Below, piece after piece: positions 1-9,560 of a DNA stretch of 22,500 nucleotides. This DNA is from Prorocentrum cordatum (Eukaryota; Sar; Dinophyceae; Prorocentrales; Prorocentraceae): assembly GCA_963575745.1 (NCBI GenBank), contig CAUYUJ010001321.1, forward strand, positions 1 through 22,500, written 5' to 3'. How positions within the stretch are numbered: the stretch's first letter is position 1; the number at the start of each line of letters is the position of its first letter. The translations under genes and the position numbers were made by a program. Under the pieces are notes generated by a model, which saw only the letters and a list, made by a program, of their open reading frames with translations, was not told the origin of the DNA and did no database searches.

Positions 1-915
1 AACCGGAACCGTGACCTGGGAGTCTTCTTCGAAGACAGAAGAAGAAGGAAACCGGAACCGGAACCGAAACCAAAACTGGAACCGTGACCAAAGGGGTCTT
101 TTTCGAACCAAGAGAAGGAGGAAACCGGAACCGGAACCGGAACCAAAACCGGAACCGTGACCTGGGGGGTCTTCTTCGAAGACAGAATAAGAAAGAAACC
201 GGAACCGGAACCGAAACCAGAACCGAAACCGTGACCAAAGGGGTCTTCTTCGAACCAAGAGAAGAAAGAAACCGGAACCGGAACCGGAACCAAAACCGAA
301 ACCGTGACCTGGGGGCCCTTCTTAAGGGAGAGAAGAAGAAGGAAACCAGAACCGAAACCAGAACCAAAACCGAAACCGTGACCAGGGAGCCTTTCTTCGA
401 GGCCAAGAGAAGAAGGAAACCGGAACCAGAACCAGAACTAGAACCAGAACCGTGACCAGGAGGTCTTCTTCGAGGCCAGGAGAACACGGAAACCAGAACC
501 GGAACCGAAACCGGAACCGTGACCAGGGTGGTCTTCTTTGAGGCGAAAAGAAAAAGGAAACCGGAACCGGAACCGGAACCAAAACCAGAACCAGAACCGT
601 TACCTGGAGGGTGCTCTTCAAAGCCCCGAAGAAGAAGGAAACCGGAACCCGAACCGGAACCGGAACCAAAACCAAAACCTGAAAGTCTTTTCCAGGCCTG
701 GAAGAAAAAGGAAACCAGAACCAGAACCAGAACCGGAACCGTCACCAAAGGGGCCTTTTCCAGCCCCGCAAAAAGAAGGAATCTGGAACCAAAACCGGAA
801 CCAGAACCGGAACCAGAACCGGAACCGGAACCGGAACCGGAACCAAAACCAAAACCGGAACCAAAACCGCAACCGGAACCAGAACCAAAACCAAAACCAA
901 AACCACCACCAGAAC
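1..915. repeat. Hexamer (AACCGG-type) microsatellite within a ~74-bp higher-order repeat
   Basis: The stretch is built from AACCGG/AACCAG/AACCAAA hexamers, interrupted at regular intervals by a GTGACC-type spacer followed by a TCTTCTTCGA-like block and a GAAGAAGGAAA run. The spacer starts near 11, 84, 157, 231, 304, 378, 452, 519, 599, 680 and 741, so the period is 73-74 bp for the first seven units and then becomes irregular (61-81 bp). The last ~130 bases are nearly pure hexamer. Open frames on both strands (Glu-Pro or Asn-Arg dipeptides on +, Val-Pro or Phe-Trp on -) follow from the 6-bp period and are not taken as genes. Confidence 0.9.
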
Positions 916-1600
916 CATACTGGTTTCTGGAAGAGGAAGGTTGGAGGGACGAGCAGGGCGGAAGGAGGGAACAGCACGATGACAGAGGGAGGGATGTGGA
1001 CGCAATAGAGAGAGATGAAGGAGCATGGCGGAACGCTGCTGCAAGAAAGAGCGGCAGGGGCTCGAGACGGGAGCCGGCGCCAAGCCAGGCGGTGGACCTG
1101 GCGGAAGCTCAAAACGGGAAGACAGCGCGGAAGAGGATCAATGCCTCGCGCCGGGCAATAGCACTGGCTGACGGGGCACCTCCCCGAGGGGGTGGTGAAA
1201 CAAGCAAGGCAGTTCCATGGACCCCGATCTGGGGAAAAATCTGAGGAAGAGAAAGATAGCTAGTACACGTGTATAGGGGTTGAAGAAGAGCCGGACGAGG
1301 ACGCGTGGGTGGGCAGAGGCCGCCAGCATCGGCGGGCAGAAACTGGATACCGCAGGGTCGCGCAGTGAGCGGGTCACCTTGCCCGCCCCACCGCGCTGGT
1401 CTCACTCCCAGCTGCCGGCAGGAGCTCGTCTGGCCCTGCCCAGCAGACAGGTTGGCCCGCGGGCCTCCGATGCGCGCACTGCGACCATGCACGAGTGGAA
1501 AATATGCACACGACGGAGAAGTGCCCGGTAATCTGGCACACGACGGCCCCGACGACGCAGCTCTGGAACTGAGACACGCGTAGAAGACTGGGTAGAGGAA
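916..1600. other. No supported gene; unique GC-rich sequence
   Basis: This ~700-bp interval leaves the hexamer array and contains ordinary-complexity, GC-rich sequence. Open frames exist on both strands, but none shows a recognisable domain and the + frame simply runs out of the microsatellite. I see no RNA gene, terminator or clear promoter. Confidence 0.5.
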
Positions 1601-2003
1601 GAGCAGGCGGAAATTGAAGTACAGGGGGAAATCGGCGAGCAGGCAAAGGAGTACGTATTCGTGATGCCCTGAACGATAGCATGTGTGAACTTCTGGGGGG
1701 CCAGCTCTGTGACCTGGCACATTTAGGCATAGGCGCACGCATTCGTGCGCCCTTGGAGGCAATTCCCCCTTGCGTTGACGCCTAGGGAGACGAGGACCCA
1801 GGGGAGGAAGAGCACGTGGAAATTGAAGTTACAGCGAGCACTTGAAGCACAAGCGGAAGTTGAAGTACAAGGAGCAATCGGCGAGCAGGTGGAAGGAGGT
1901 AGGCACAGGAGCACGCATACGTGATGCCCTGGGCGCATGTGTGAACTTCTGGGGGACTAGCTCTGTGACCTGGTGCATATAGGCATAGGCGCATAACGCG
2001 TCA
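1601..2003. repeat. Two-copy direct duplication, offset ~256-260 bp
   Basis: Copy 1 (about 1601-1745) and copy 2 (about 1850-2003) share a series of blocks in the same order: GAAGTACA, then ATCGGCGAGCAGG, then GTGATGCCCTG (1661 and 1921), GTGAACTTCTGGGGG (1685 and 1941), AGCTCTGTGACCTGG, and TAGGCATAGGCGCA. The GAAATTGAAGT block also recurs at 1610 and 1819. Identity is patchy with small indels, so the duplication is not recent. Function is unknown. Confidence 0.75.
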
Positions 2004-2097
2004 TATTTGTAGGATGTATGTCGGATAGTCCTGCTGGGCCGATCAAACGATCGAAACGATGTTCATGCTGGGCTGCATCTTCATCTTGTCGTGCCCG

Positions 2098-2861
2098 TCA
2101 AGCAGGGGCCTTCCGGAGGATGTTGACAATGACGCCACGATGGCACGCGTCGGTCCCAGCGAAAGCGCGCGCCTCGTGCTTTACCAAGCGGTCATTGAAG
2201 AAGAAGCACTCCCAAGGCTCAGCGAGTGCCTTGTCGAAGAGGCAATTGGCCGAGTCGAAGCCGTCGGGCTCCTCGATGCTCATCTGCCTCTTGAATCTGC
2301 CGAACGCGTCGCTGTTGTAATTGCCGATTGATTACTTTCCCCACCGCTGGACACATTCCGTCGCCCAAGTAACGTCACGCTAGACATCTCGTTGCCATCC
2401 TGGTGGATGCCTTCAGGTTCCGGTTTCTCGTCAATACCGAGGGCACTCGTCGTCTTGATCCAGATCAGGATCTGACGGTTGATCACATGACGCGAGTCGT
2501 TGCTGATGTTGATCTGGGGGTGATACTCCTTGGGGACGAGGGCATCGTCCAGTGCTGCGATAGCCATGGGCACGAAGCTACCAGCGTATGCTTTCGAAGG
2601 CTCTGGCCAGCGCCTTGTCTTGGAACGCGCAAAGGCGGCGACCTTCGCGCCACTGTCCGACGTGATCTCTTCAGGATTGATCTGGGACACGACAGGCATC
2701 ATGGCCTCGAACGGCGCATCCCAGTCCAGGTTGAGGACCACCCTGTGGAACGCAACTTGGCGGAAATACATGTTGGGCTCTAGGTCGGAAGCGACTTCCG
2801 CGCGCACGTCGCCTGTCTCCAAAGCCTGTAAAGACTTCTCTTCGGCACCCTTCCACTGCAA
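2098..2861 (-). pseudogene. Processed 2-oxoglutarate/Fe(II) dioxygenase family gene, frameshifted
   Basis: Read on the - strand, the first frame from 2861 has a PEPEGIHQDGNE segment (His153 and Asp155 of that frame, near 2400-2405) followed by a LGRRNVSSGGES block. The frame then runs out. A second frame, open from about 2331 and ending at 2098, continues with LAEPWECFFFNDRLVKHEA (His near 2177) and a CHRGVIVNILRK ending (Arg near 2138). The order HxD ... His ... Arg is the iron- and 2OG-binding layout of the double-stranded beta-helix oxygenases. The EGxHxDG and NxxGGES wording recalls the BsmA-like family (2OG-Fe_Oxy_2 in Pfam, as I remember it). These enzymes hydroxylate small molecules or amino acids; the substrate here cannot be told. 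The two frames join between about 2325 and 2336 by a shift of one or two bases. A TAG at 2864-2862 lies just upstream in the first frame. Absence of introns and the SL relict at 3113-3134 support a retroposed cDNA copy. A sequencing error could mimic the frameshift. Confidence 0.7.
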
Positions 2862-3112
2862 CTAGGCACGGTAAGCATTTCCCGGAATCCAGACGAATTT
2901 ATGTTCAGGAAGCTCGCGCTGAATGCGAAGCAGCGACGCTAGTGGATCTGCCTGCGATGTTGCATCGCAAGCGGGGCGCGACGCCGCAGCGCAGCATCCG
3001 AGGGAGGCGCACAGTGTCCGGAAGTCTGTCCGGGAAGCCAGATCGTTAGCTTGAGGTGGACACTGAAGGGGAGGGGTGAGATTGGTCGGGTTTGAGCTGA
3101 ATCTGAAAACGG
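2862..3112 (-). other. 5' part of the retrocopy (leader or decayed N-terminus)
   Basis: This is the sequence between the SL relict and the recognisable dioxygenase. One frame is open here but ends in TAG immediately before the dioxygenase frame. A different frame has an ATG at 2997-2995 and encodes about 30 Arg/Ser/Ala-rich residues that would resemble an organelle-targeting presequence, then stops. No single frame links either start to the catalytic part, so this is either 5' UTR or a frameshifted N-terminal region. I cannot choose between them. Confidence 0.4.
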
Positions 3113-3134
3113 CTTGAGCCAAAATGTCTACGGA
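3113..3134 (-). other. Dinoflagellate spliced-leader relict (21/22 match)
   Basis: The reverse complement starts TCCGTAG and ends CATTTTGGCTCAAG. It matches the 22-nt DinoSL exon at every position except the eighth (A instead of C). The AG at SL positions 6-7, which can serve as a trans-splice acceptor in recycled genes, is intact. The next bases are CC rather than a GT donor, so this is not an SL RNA gene. It lies 5' of the dioxygenase retrocopy and in the same orientation, as expected for a reverse-transcribed trans-spliced mRNA. Confidence 0.9.
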
Positions 3135-4722
3135 CCTTCGGTAGAGTTCCGTATGGGGCCGCGAGACGTGTGAGGGGGGTGCCGAAACGTTTGCGGGTAC
3201 TTATACTAGCGGAAGCGGGTACGCCATGCGGACCCTGCCGATGGAGCCTTCGGTCGAGCTCCCTATGGGGCAACGAAACGTGTGAGCGGTGTGCTGAATC
3301 GGGCGCGGATGCGCCATGCGGACCCTGCTGCTGGGGCCTTCGGTGGAGCTCCTTACCGGGCCACGAGCAGTGTGAGGGATGTGCCGAATCGGGTGCGGGC
3401 ACGCCATGAGGACCCTGTCGCTTGGGCCCTCGATGGAGCTCCGCACGGGGCCACGAGACGTGTGAGCGGTGTGCTGAATCAGGCGCGGGTACGCCATGCG
3501 GACCCTGCGGCTGGAGCCTTCGGTAGAGTTCCCTATGGGGCCTCGAAACGTGTGAGTGGTGTGTGAGCGGTGTGCTGAATCGGGCGCGGGTACGCCATGC
3601 AGACCCTGCTGCTGGGGCATTCGGTGGAGCTCCCTTCGTCGCCACGAAACGTGTGAAGGGATTGTCGAATCGGACGCGTGTACGCAATGCAGACCCTGCT
3701 GCTGGGGCCTTCGATTGAACTTCGTATGGGGCAACGAAACGTGTGATGGGGGGGTGCTGACTCGGGCGCAGGTACGCCATGCGGACACTGCTGATGGGGC
3801 CTTCGTTGGAGCGTGGAGCCCCCTATGGGGCTGTGAGATGTGTGAGGCGGGTGCCGACTCGCGCGCGACCCTGCCGCTGGGGCTTTCAGTGGAGCCCACC
3901 ACGGGGCCACGAGCGAGCAGTATGAGGGGGGTGCCGAATCGGGTGCGGGAACGCCATGCGGACCCTGCTGCTGGGGCCTTCGGTGGAGCTCCTTACCGGT
4001 CCACGAGGAGTGTCAGGGATGTGCCGAATCGGGTGCGGGCACGCCATGCGGACCCTGCCGCTGGGGCTTTCAGTGGAGCCCACCACGGGGCCACGAGCAG
4101 TGTGAGCGGTGTGCTGAATCAGGCGCGGGTACGCCATGCGGACCCTGCGGCTGGAACCATCGGTAGAGCTCCCTATAGGGCCACGAAACGTGTGAGGGGG
4201 GCGCCGAATCGGATGTTGGTACGCCATGCGGACCCTGCCGCTGGGGCCTTCGGTGGAGCTCCTGACGGGGCCACGAGCAGTGTGAGGGATGTGCCGAGTC
4301 GGATGCGGGTACGCCATGCGGACCCTGCCGCTGGGGCTTTCAGTGCAGCCCCCCACGGGGCCACGAGCAGTATGAGGGGTGTACCGAATCGGGTGCGGGA
4401 ACTCCATGCGGACCCTGCCGCTGGGGCCTTCCACGAGGAGTGTGAGGGATGTGCCGAATCGGGTGCGGGCACGCCATGCGGACCCTGCCGCTTGGGGCCT
4501 TCGGTGGAGCTCCTTACCGGGCCACGAGGAGTATGAGGGATGTGCCGAATCGGGTGCGAACACGACATGCGGACCCTGCCGCTAGGGGCCTGAACCGTGT
4601 AACGGGTGTGCCGGACCGGGTGCGAGAACGCCATGCAGACCCTGCCGCTGGAACCATCGGTAGAGCTCCCTATAGGGCCACGAAACGTGTGAGGGGGGCG
4701 CCGAATCGGATGTTGGTACGCC

Positions 4723-5138
4723 ATCTGAAAACGGCTTGAGCCAAAATGTCTACGGACCTTCGGTAGAGTTCCGTATGGGGCCGCGAGACGTGTGAGGGGG
4801 GTGCCGAAACGTTTGCGGGTACTTACGCTAGCGGAAGCGGGTACGCCATGCGGACCCTGCCGATGGAGCCTTCGGTCGAGCTCCCTATGGGGCAACGAAA
4901 CGTGTGAGCGGTGTGCTGAATCGGGCGCGGATGCGCCATGCGGACCCTGCTGCTGGGGCCTTCGGTGGAGCTCCTTACCGGGCCACGAGCAGTGTGAGGG
5001 ATGTGCCGAATCGGGTGCGGGCACGCCATGCGGACCCTGTCGCTTGGGCCCTCGATGGAGCTCCGTACGGGGCCACGAGACGTGTGAGCGGTGTGCTGAA
5101 TCAGGCGCGGGTACGCCATGCGGACCCTGCGGCTGGAA
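4723..5138. repeat. Segmental duplication of 3101-3516 inside the satellite
   Basis: From ATCTGAAAAC at 3101 and 4723 the two stretches match almost base for base at a constant offset of 1622. The match runs through the SL relict and four satellite units and is lost near 3516/5138. Visible differences are few, for example TTATAC versus TTACGC near 3200/4822 and single bases near 3409 and 3453. To the left the match stops abruptly, because 3091-3100 and 4713-4722 differ. The retrocopy edge was therefore carried along with the satellite. Confidence 0.9.
4735..4756 (-). other. Second copy of the SL relict, carried by the duplication
   Basis: This is identical to the 3113-3134 relict, including the mismatch at SL position 8. 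Only 12 bp of retrocopy leader follow it before satellite sequence resumes. It is therefore a passenger of the 1622-bp-offset duplication and not an independent retroposition. Confidence 0.9.
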
Positions 5139-5378
5139 CCATCGGTAGAGCTCCCTATAGGGCCACGAAACGTGTGAGGGGGGCGCCGAATCGGATGTTG
5201 GTACGCCATGCGGACCCTGCCGCTGGGGCCTTCGGTGGAGCTCCTGACGGGGCCACGAGCAGTGTGAGGGATGTGCCGAGTCGGATGCGGGTACGCCATG
5301 CGGACCCTGCCGCTGGGGCTTTCAGTGCAGCCCCCCACGGGGCCACGAGCAGTATGAGGGGTGTGCCGAATCGGGTGC
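5083..5378. repeat. Second duplicated satellite block, copy of 4101-4396
   Basis: Three satellite units with the variant GGCTGGAACCATCGG and CCCTATAGGGCC wording at 4141 reappear at 5123 with a constant offset of 982. Part of the same variant also appears at 4637-4722. The array is thus a patchwork of larger duplicated blocks and not a simple monomer ladder. Confidence 0.8.
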
Positions 5379-5465
5379 GGGAACGCCATGCGGACCCTGC
5401 TGCTGGAGCCTTCGGTAGAGTTCCCTGTGGGGCCACGAAACGTGTGACTGGTGTGTGAGGGGTGT

Positions 5466-5762
5466 GATGATGCTGCTGCTGCGGAAGAAGAAGAAGGCGA
5501 AAGAAGAAGAAGAATAATGAGAAAAAGATGGTGATGCTGATGCGGATGCTGATGCTGATGTTGATGATGCTGATGATGATGATGATGATGGTTATTATTA
5601 GCATTGTTATTATTATTACTACTAATATTATTATTATGATTATTATTATGATTATTATTATTATGGTGATTGTGATCGTGAAGGTGATGGTGATGGTGAT
5701 GGTGATGGTGATGATGATGACGATGGCAATGGCGATGACGATGGCGATGACGATGGTGATGC

Positions 5763-5794
<32 letters not shown>

Positions 5795-6255
5795 GTGATA
5801 ATGATGGTGATGGCGATAGTAGTGATGGTCATGACGATGATGATAATGCTAAGGACGACAATGGTGATGATGATGATGATGATGGTGATAACGGTGATGA
5901 CGGTGATGATGGTTCTGGTTGTGATGACGAAGATGATGATGATGCTGATGATGATGATGAAGAAGAAGAAGATGAGGAGGAGGATGGTGATAGTGATTGT
6001 GATGGTGATGGTGATGATGCTGACGATGATGATGCTTATGACGGTGATCATGATGATGATGACGATGGCGATGACGATGGCGATGACGATGGTAAGGATG
6101 ATGATGGTAATAATGAAAAATAATAACGATAAAGAGAATGATGATGGTGATGATGATCACAACGACGATGGTGATGATGATGATGCTGATGATGATGATG
6201 GTCGTGGTGATGATGGCAATGCTGACGAGGAGGAGGAGGATGTTGGTCATGATGA

Positions 6256-6286
<31 letters not shown>

Positions 6287-6455
6287 GATGATGATGATGA
6301 AGATGATGATGATGATGATTATTATGGATGATGATTATGAATTATGAAATGATTAATGATGATGATGTTGATGATTATATGATGATGATGATGGATGATG
6401 ATGATGATGATTGATATGATGATGATTGGGATGAATAGATTATTATTAATAGGCG
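5466..6455. repeat. ~1-kb imperfect (GAT)n microsatellite
   Basis: The stretch is dominated by GAT/ATG triplets, with ATT-rich parts (5590-5670), GATGAC/GATGGC hexamer parts (5715-5760, 6060-6090) and short GAA/GAG runs. Open frames are Met- or Asp-rich on + and Ile- or His-rich on -. They come from the triplet period and are not called as genes. Confidence 0.95.
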
Positions 6456-6640
6456 GTGGCGATGGTGCGATGGCGATGGCGATGGCGATGGCGATGGCGA
6501 TGGCGATGGCGACGACGAGGGCAGAGGCAAGGAGGGGGAGGACGGAGGAGGGGGAGGAGGAGGGGGAGGAGGGGGGGAGGAGGAGGAGGAGGAGGAGGAG
6601 GAGGAGGAGGAGGAGGAAGAGGAGGAGGACGAGGAGAGGG
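6456..6640. repeat. (GATGGC)n followed by (GGA)n array
   Basis: About 6468-6512 is a clean GATGGC hexamer run. After a short junction, about 6535-6640 is GGA/GAG with G-run interruptions. The purine-rich + strand could adopt triplex or quadruplex structure, but nothing shows a function. Confidence 0.9.
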
Positions 6641-6689
6641 ACGAGGGAACTTTCTCTTCAAAACGAGGATCCAACACCACAGGATGGTT

Positions 6690-6880
6690 GGGAATAAGAA
6701 TGGCCTCGTGCCCCGGTCCCGAGGCCGTAGTGTCTGGCCATGTCAATGTAAATGGCGTCGCTGTCTGTGCGTGGGGTCTCCCATTGCATCACCGTCATAC
6801 GAGCGATTGCCAAGAAAGCGTTCCTCTCGTCGTTCCAGTATTCCCGTTGCCTTCCACATGTACGGTATCCTTGTTCTGCT
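6690..6880 (-). other. Possible coding fragment, not recognised
   Basis: Between the GGA array and a C/T-rich stretch, the - strand frame reads through ordinary-complexity sequence, for example YWNDERNAFLAIARMTVMQW and SDAIYIDMARHYGLG. Amino-acid variety is normal here, unlike the low-complexity frames nearby. I do not recognise a family. Upstream in this frame the sequence becomes Arg/Glu-rich from a microsatellite, so a start cannot be placed. It may be an exon remnant or chance. Confidence 0.2.
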
Positions 6881-7829
6881 GCTGTGTGGACAGGGTGTTG
6901 CTGTAAGGACCGTTGGGTTCTTCTTCTCCTCCTCTTCCTCTCTCTCCTTCTCCGCCTCTTCCTCCATGACGAAGGCAATCACACATCCCTCATCCCCGTC
7001 CCTCAATTGTCCGCCTCCTCAGTCGTTGCCTTTCCTCCCCCTCCATACTTCCTTTTCGCTCCTCCCTCTTCACACCTGCCTCCTCACCCATCTTTTTCTG
7101 TTCGCCCTCCTCTGCCTCCTCGCAATGATTCCCCATATTCCCTCTGTCTCTCCCTGGCAACACGCACACACGCACAATGCCCCCCCGACTACAGGCGGGC
7201 ACGAAATGGCGCGCACACGTGTATAAGTGCACATGCGCCAATAAGAAAATCGGGAAGTGGTTTCGTTTGCCTTGGAAGGCCGAGAACCCGACGCGCACGG
7301 CTGAAATCTGATCCGCTGTTCACCCGGGAGACCGGAAAGATACATCGCACACAGCGGCGATATTGAACGGCGACAGTCTAGCAAGCGTTGGCTGGCGCGC
7401 GAGTTGCTCCGCGCAGTCTTTCAAAGGTACTGAAGGCGTGCGGAAAGGGGAGGAGGAGGAGGATGTATAGCGGCGGAGGTGGGAGTAGGCAGGTGTGAGT
7501 CGGATGATAGTTGATATGTCAGAGTAGGCACGGAGTAGGAGGGGAGGAGGAGGAGTAGGAGGAGGATGAGTGGGAGGTAGGAGGGGGGGGCGTGTCGGGG
7601 TGTGCGGGTGTGTTGTTGTTTCAGTAGCGGGGCGGGTCGCCACCAAAACACCCTGCCCGCCCGTACGTGTGCCTCACGAAAACTCCGTCATCCCGCGCCG
7701 TCCTTGGGTCCACTGCGTTCTCCCAGAATGCACCACCTCTTACTCCTACTCTAGTCTCCGCTGAGGGTTCACCTCCAAACACCGTCCGCCCCCACGTCCT
7801 GCGCTGCCATCGTTTGTGTACAGTCCATC
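6881..7829. other. No supported gene; C/T-rich and mixed sequence
   Basis: About 6915-7160 is pyrimidine-rich (CTC, CCT and TTCC runs). About 7440-7610 is a purine-rich GGA/GTAGG stretch. The rest is unique GC-rich DNA without a recognisable domain, tRNA or terminator. Open frames on both strands are short or compositionally biased. Confidence 0.5.
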
Positions 7830-8077
7830 CCTGGCACTCTTCGTCGCTCCTCGCTCCTCCTCGCTCCTCTCTCCTCCGTCCTCCTCCTCCTCCTCCCTGC
7901 TCCCTCCTGCTTCTCCTTCATTTTCTCCTCCTCCTCCTCCTCCTCCTCCTCCTCCTCCTCCTCCTCCTGCTCATCCTCGTCCTCCTTCCATTCCGTTTCC
8001 AAAAAAATCCGCCACCTTGCCTCTGGCACGAAGTGGAGTCCCCCAAGGCTCACAGCTGTGCTGCTGCTGCTGCTGCA
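7830..8077. repeat. (CTC)n microsatellite and short (CTG)n run
   Basis: CTC/CCT triplets start near 7840, and 7925-7969 is a pure CTC run. A separate six-triplet CTG run lies at 8060-8077. The long + frame encoding Leu/Ser/Pro tracts is a by-product of the triplet array. Confidence 0.9.
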
Positions 8078-8199
8078 GCCAAGATTGTGGTTTCTGAAGG
8101 GCCCGCACCACCAGTTTCCCGGACGCTTCCAGGCACTCGGCCGCTCCCAGGGTGTTCCGGATGGGCCTACGGGACGGCTGCTACGCCCCACACGACCAG

Positions 8200-8620
8200 G
8201 AGACCTTCGCCGAGCCCCCCGCCAGGCGCCCAAGACGGTCAAGGAGCGTCCCTGGACGGCCCAAGAGGCCTCGAAGACGCTCCAAGGGGGCCACAAGAGG
8301 GCTCCAGGATGCAGAAATCTGTCCATTCCCATGGGAAAACGTATATGTTCAGCATAGTCGACCCTTGGGCTTTACAATGTCCAAGACGGCCCCAAAGCCC
8401 AAAAGATCGCCCCAAGACGGCCCAAGAAGCCCCCAAGAAAGTTCCAAGACGGCACAAGAGGGCCGCAAGACGGCCCGCAAGACGGCCCCAGGACGGCCCC
8501 ACGAGGAGGCCCACAGGGGGAACCCGAACGGACTAACTGCTTCCCAAGTCGGCCCCCGAGAGCGATCCAAAGAGGCCCCAAGAAGCATCCCTGAGGAATA
8601 TAACCCACAAGCCAGGCACG
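8200..8620. repeat. CCAAGACGGC-type satellite, first block
   Basis: The sequence repeats a 10-11-bp motif of the form CCAAGAnGGC or CCCAAGAGGC many times with drift. A less repetitive ~60-bp island (about 8310-8385, containing CCATGGGAAAACG) sits in the middle, at the place where other blocks carry module C. Frames on both strands are open for up to about 100 codons because 30 bp holds about three units. I do not call them genes. Confidence 0.85.
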
Positions 8621-8646
8621 GTGGCAGGATGGACCGAAGGCCACTA

Positions 8647-8740
8647 GATCCGCCGCCCCCTGCTTGCAGGGGTGCACGGCGTGCTGGATGTTTCAGGTTT
8701 TGGTTTTGGGGGGTTCTTTTTCACACAACCAACAAGAAGA
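8647..8740. repeat. Module B, copy 1
   Basis: From GATCCGCCGCC through GGTTTTGGTTTTGG, some 60 bases are identical to 9698-9758. The module contains a 7-bp perfect hairpin, CCCCTGC (8657-8663) and GCAGGGG (8666-8672) with a TT loop. The second hairpin seen in other copies (TTCTTTT...AAAAGAA) is broken here. Confidence 0.85.
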
Positions 8741-8869
8741 CTCCCCAGTGGGCTGGCCGTTCCCGTACCGCCACCTCGCGTGACCCAATGAAACGGCCGT
8801 TCGCTCGGGACAATCCTCAAAAATGCGCGACAGATGGCCAGTATTTGCCTCCAACCGACCGAGAAATGG

Positions 8870-9560
8870 TCCAAGAGGCCTCCAGGACGCCACGAGAGTC
8901 CAAACGTGCCCTAAGACGGCTCCTAAGACCCCCCAGAAGGCCTCCCAGGACGGCTCCCAGAGCCTCTGACGAGGTCCTCCAAGGAGTCCGAAGGGCCAAA
9001 TCATTGATTTTTCCCCTTGTTTATTTGAAGGATTTTGGCATTTGCGCCCTTTCGGCTCTCCGACGGCTCAAGACGGCCCAAGAAGCCCCCAAGATCGCCC
9101 AAGAGGCCCCCAAGAGAGCCCCATGATGGCCCAAGTGGCCTCCAAGATGGCCCCTAGAGGGCCCCAAGAGGGCCCAAGAGGCCTCCAACACGCCCAAGAT
9201 GGCCTCCAATACGCCCAAGATGGCCTCCAAGACGGCCCTGGAGCGCCCCAAGAGGGTCCCCCGTTGGCCCAGAAAGGCCCCCAAAACGGCTCCCGACGGC
9301 GTCAGACGTGCCAGGAACCCACCAAGATGGCCGAAGTTCGCTCGAAGCTGGCCCAAAAGGACCCAAGAGGCCCCCAAGAGGGCCTCCAGGAAGGCCAAAA
9401 GATGCCAAAATCACTGATTTTCCCAAGGTTTTTGATGGATTTGGGCATTTCCCTTTTTTCGGCCTTCCGACGGCCCGAGACGGCCCAAGAGCCCCCAAAG
9501 ATCGCCGAAAGATCGCCCAAGAGGCCTCCAATACGGCGACGATGACCATCAAGACGCCCA
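8870..9560. repeat. CCAAGACGGC-type satellite, unit 1, with two C modules
   Basis: This satellite block contains module C at about 8996-9065 and again at about 9402-9470. Its internal order is C, a GGCCCCATGATGGCCC stretch, a GGCGTCAGACGTGCCAGG block (9299), then C again and a GATCGCCGAAAGATCGCCC stretch. The same order is found at 12860-13620, so the two are copies of one larger unit. Confidence 0.85.

Larger units (their letters stand above)
3135..5465. repeat. 90-bp GC-rich satellite, about 25 units
   Basis: The ACGCCATGCGGACCCTG block recurs at 3221, 3311, 3401, 3491, 3592, 3682, 3774, 3951, 4041, 4131, 4221, 4311, 4401, 4471, 4562, 4628 and onward to 5383. Most spacings are exactly 90 bp, and a few are altered by 1-20-bp indels. 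Each unit also carries a CTTCGGTGGAGCTCC block, a GGGGCCACGAG block and a GTGTGAGxGxTGTGC block. Because 90 is a multiple of 3, open frames arise on both strands; one + frame reads as 30-residue Cys-rich units with CGPC and CEGC motifs. No frame is open through the whole array, since indels switch frames. I therefore treat it as satellite DNA. Confidence 0.92.

Noticed and set aside
2403-2865. Overlapping + strand open frames of 111-126 codons
   Set aside because: They are antisense shadows of the dioxygenase sequence, which has recognisable motifs only on the - strand.
5466-6347. Long Met-, Ile-, Asp- and His-rich open frames on both strands (up to about 300 codons)
   Set aside because: They come from a (GAT)n triplet array, where all frames stay open by composition. 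There is no domain and no start context.
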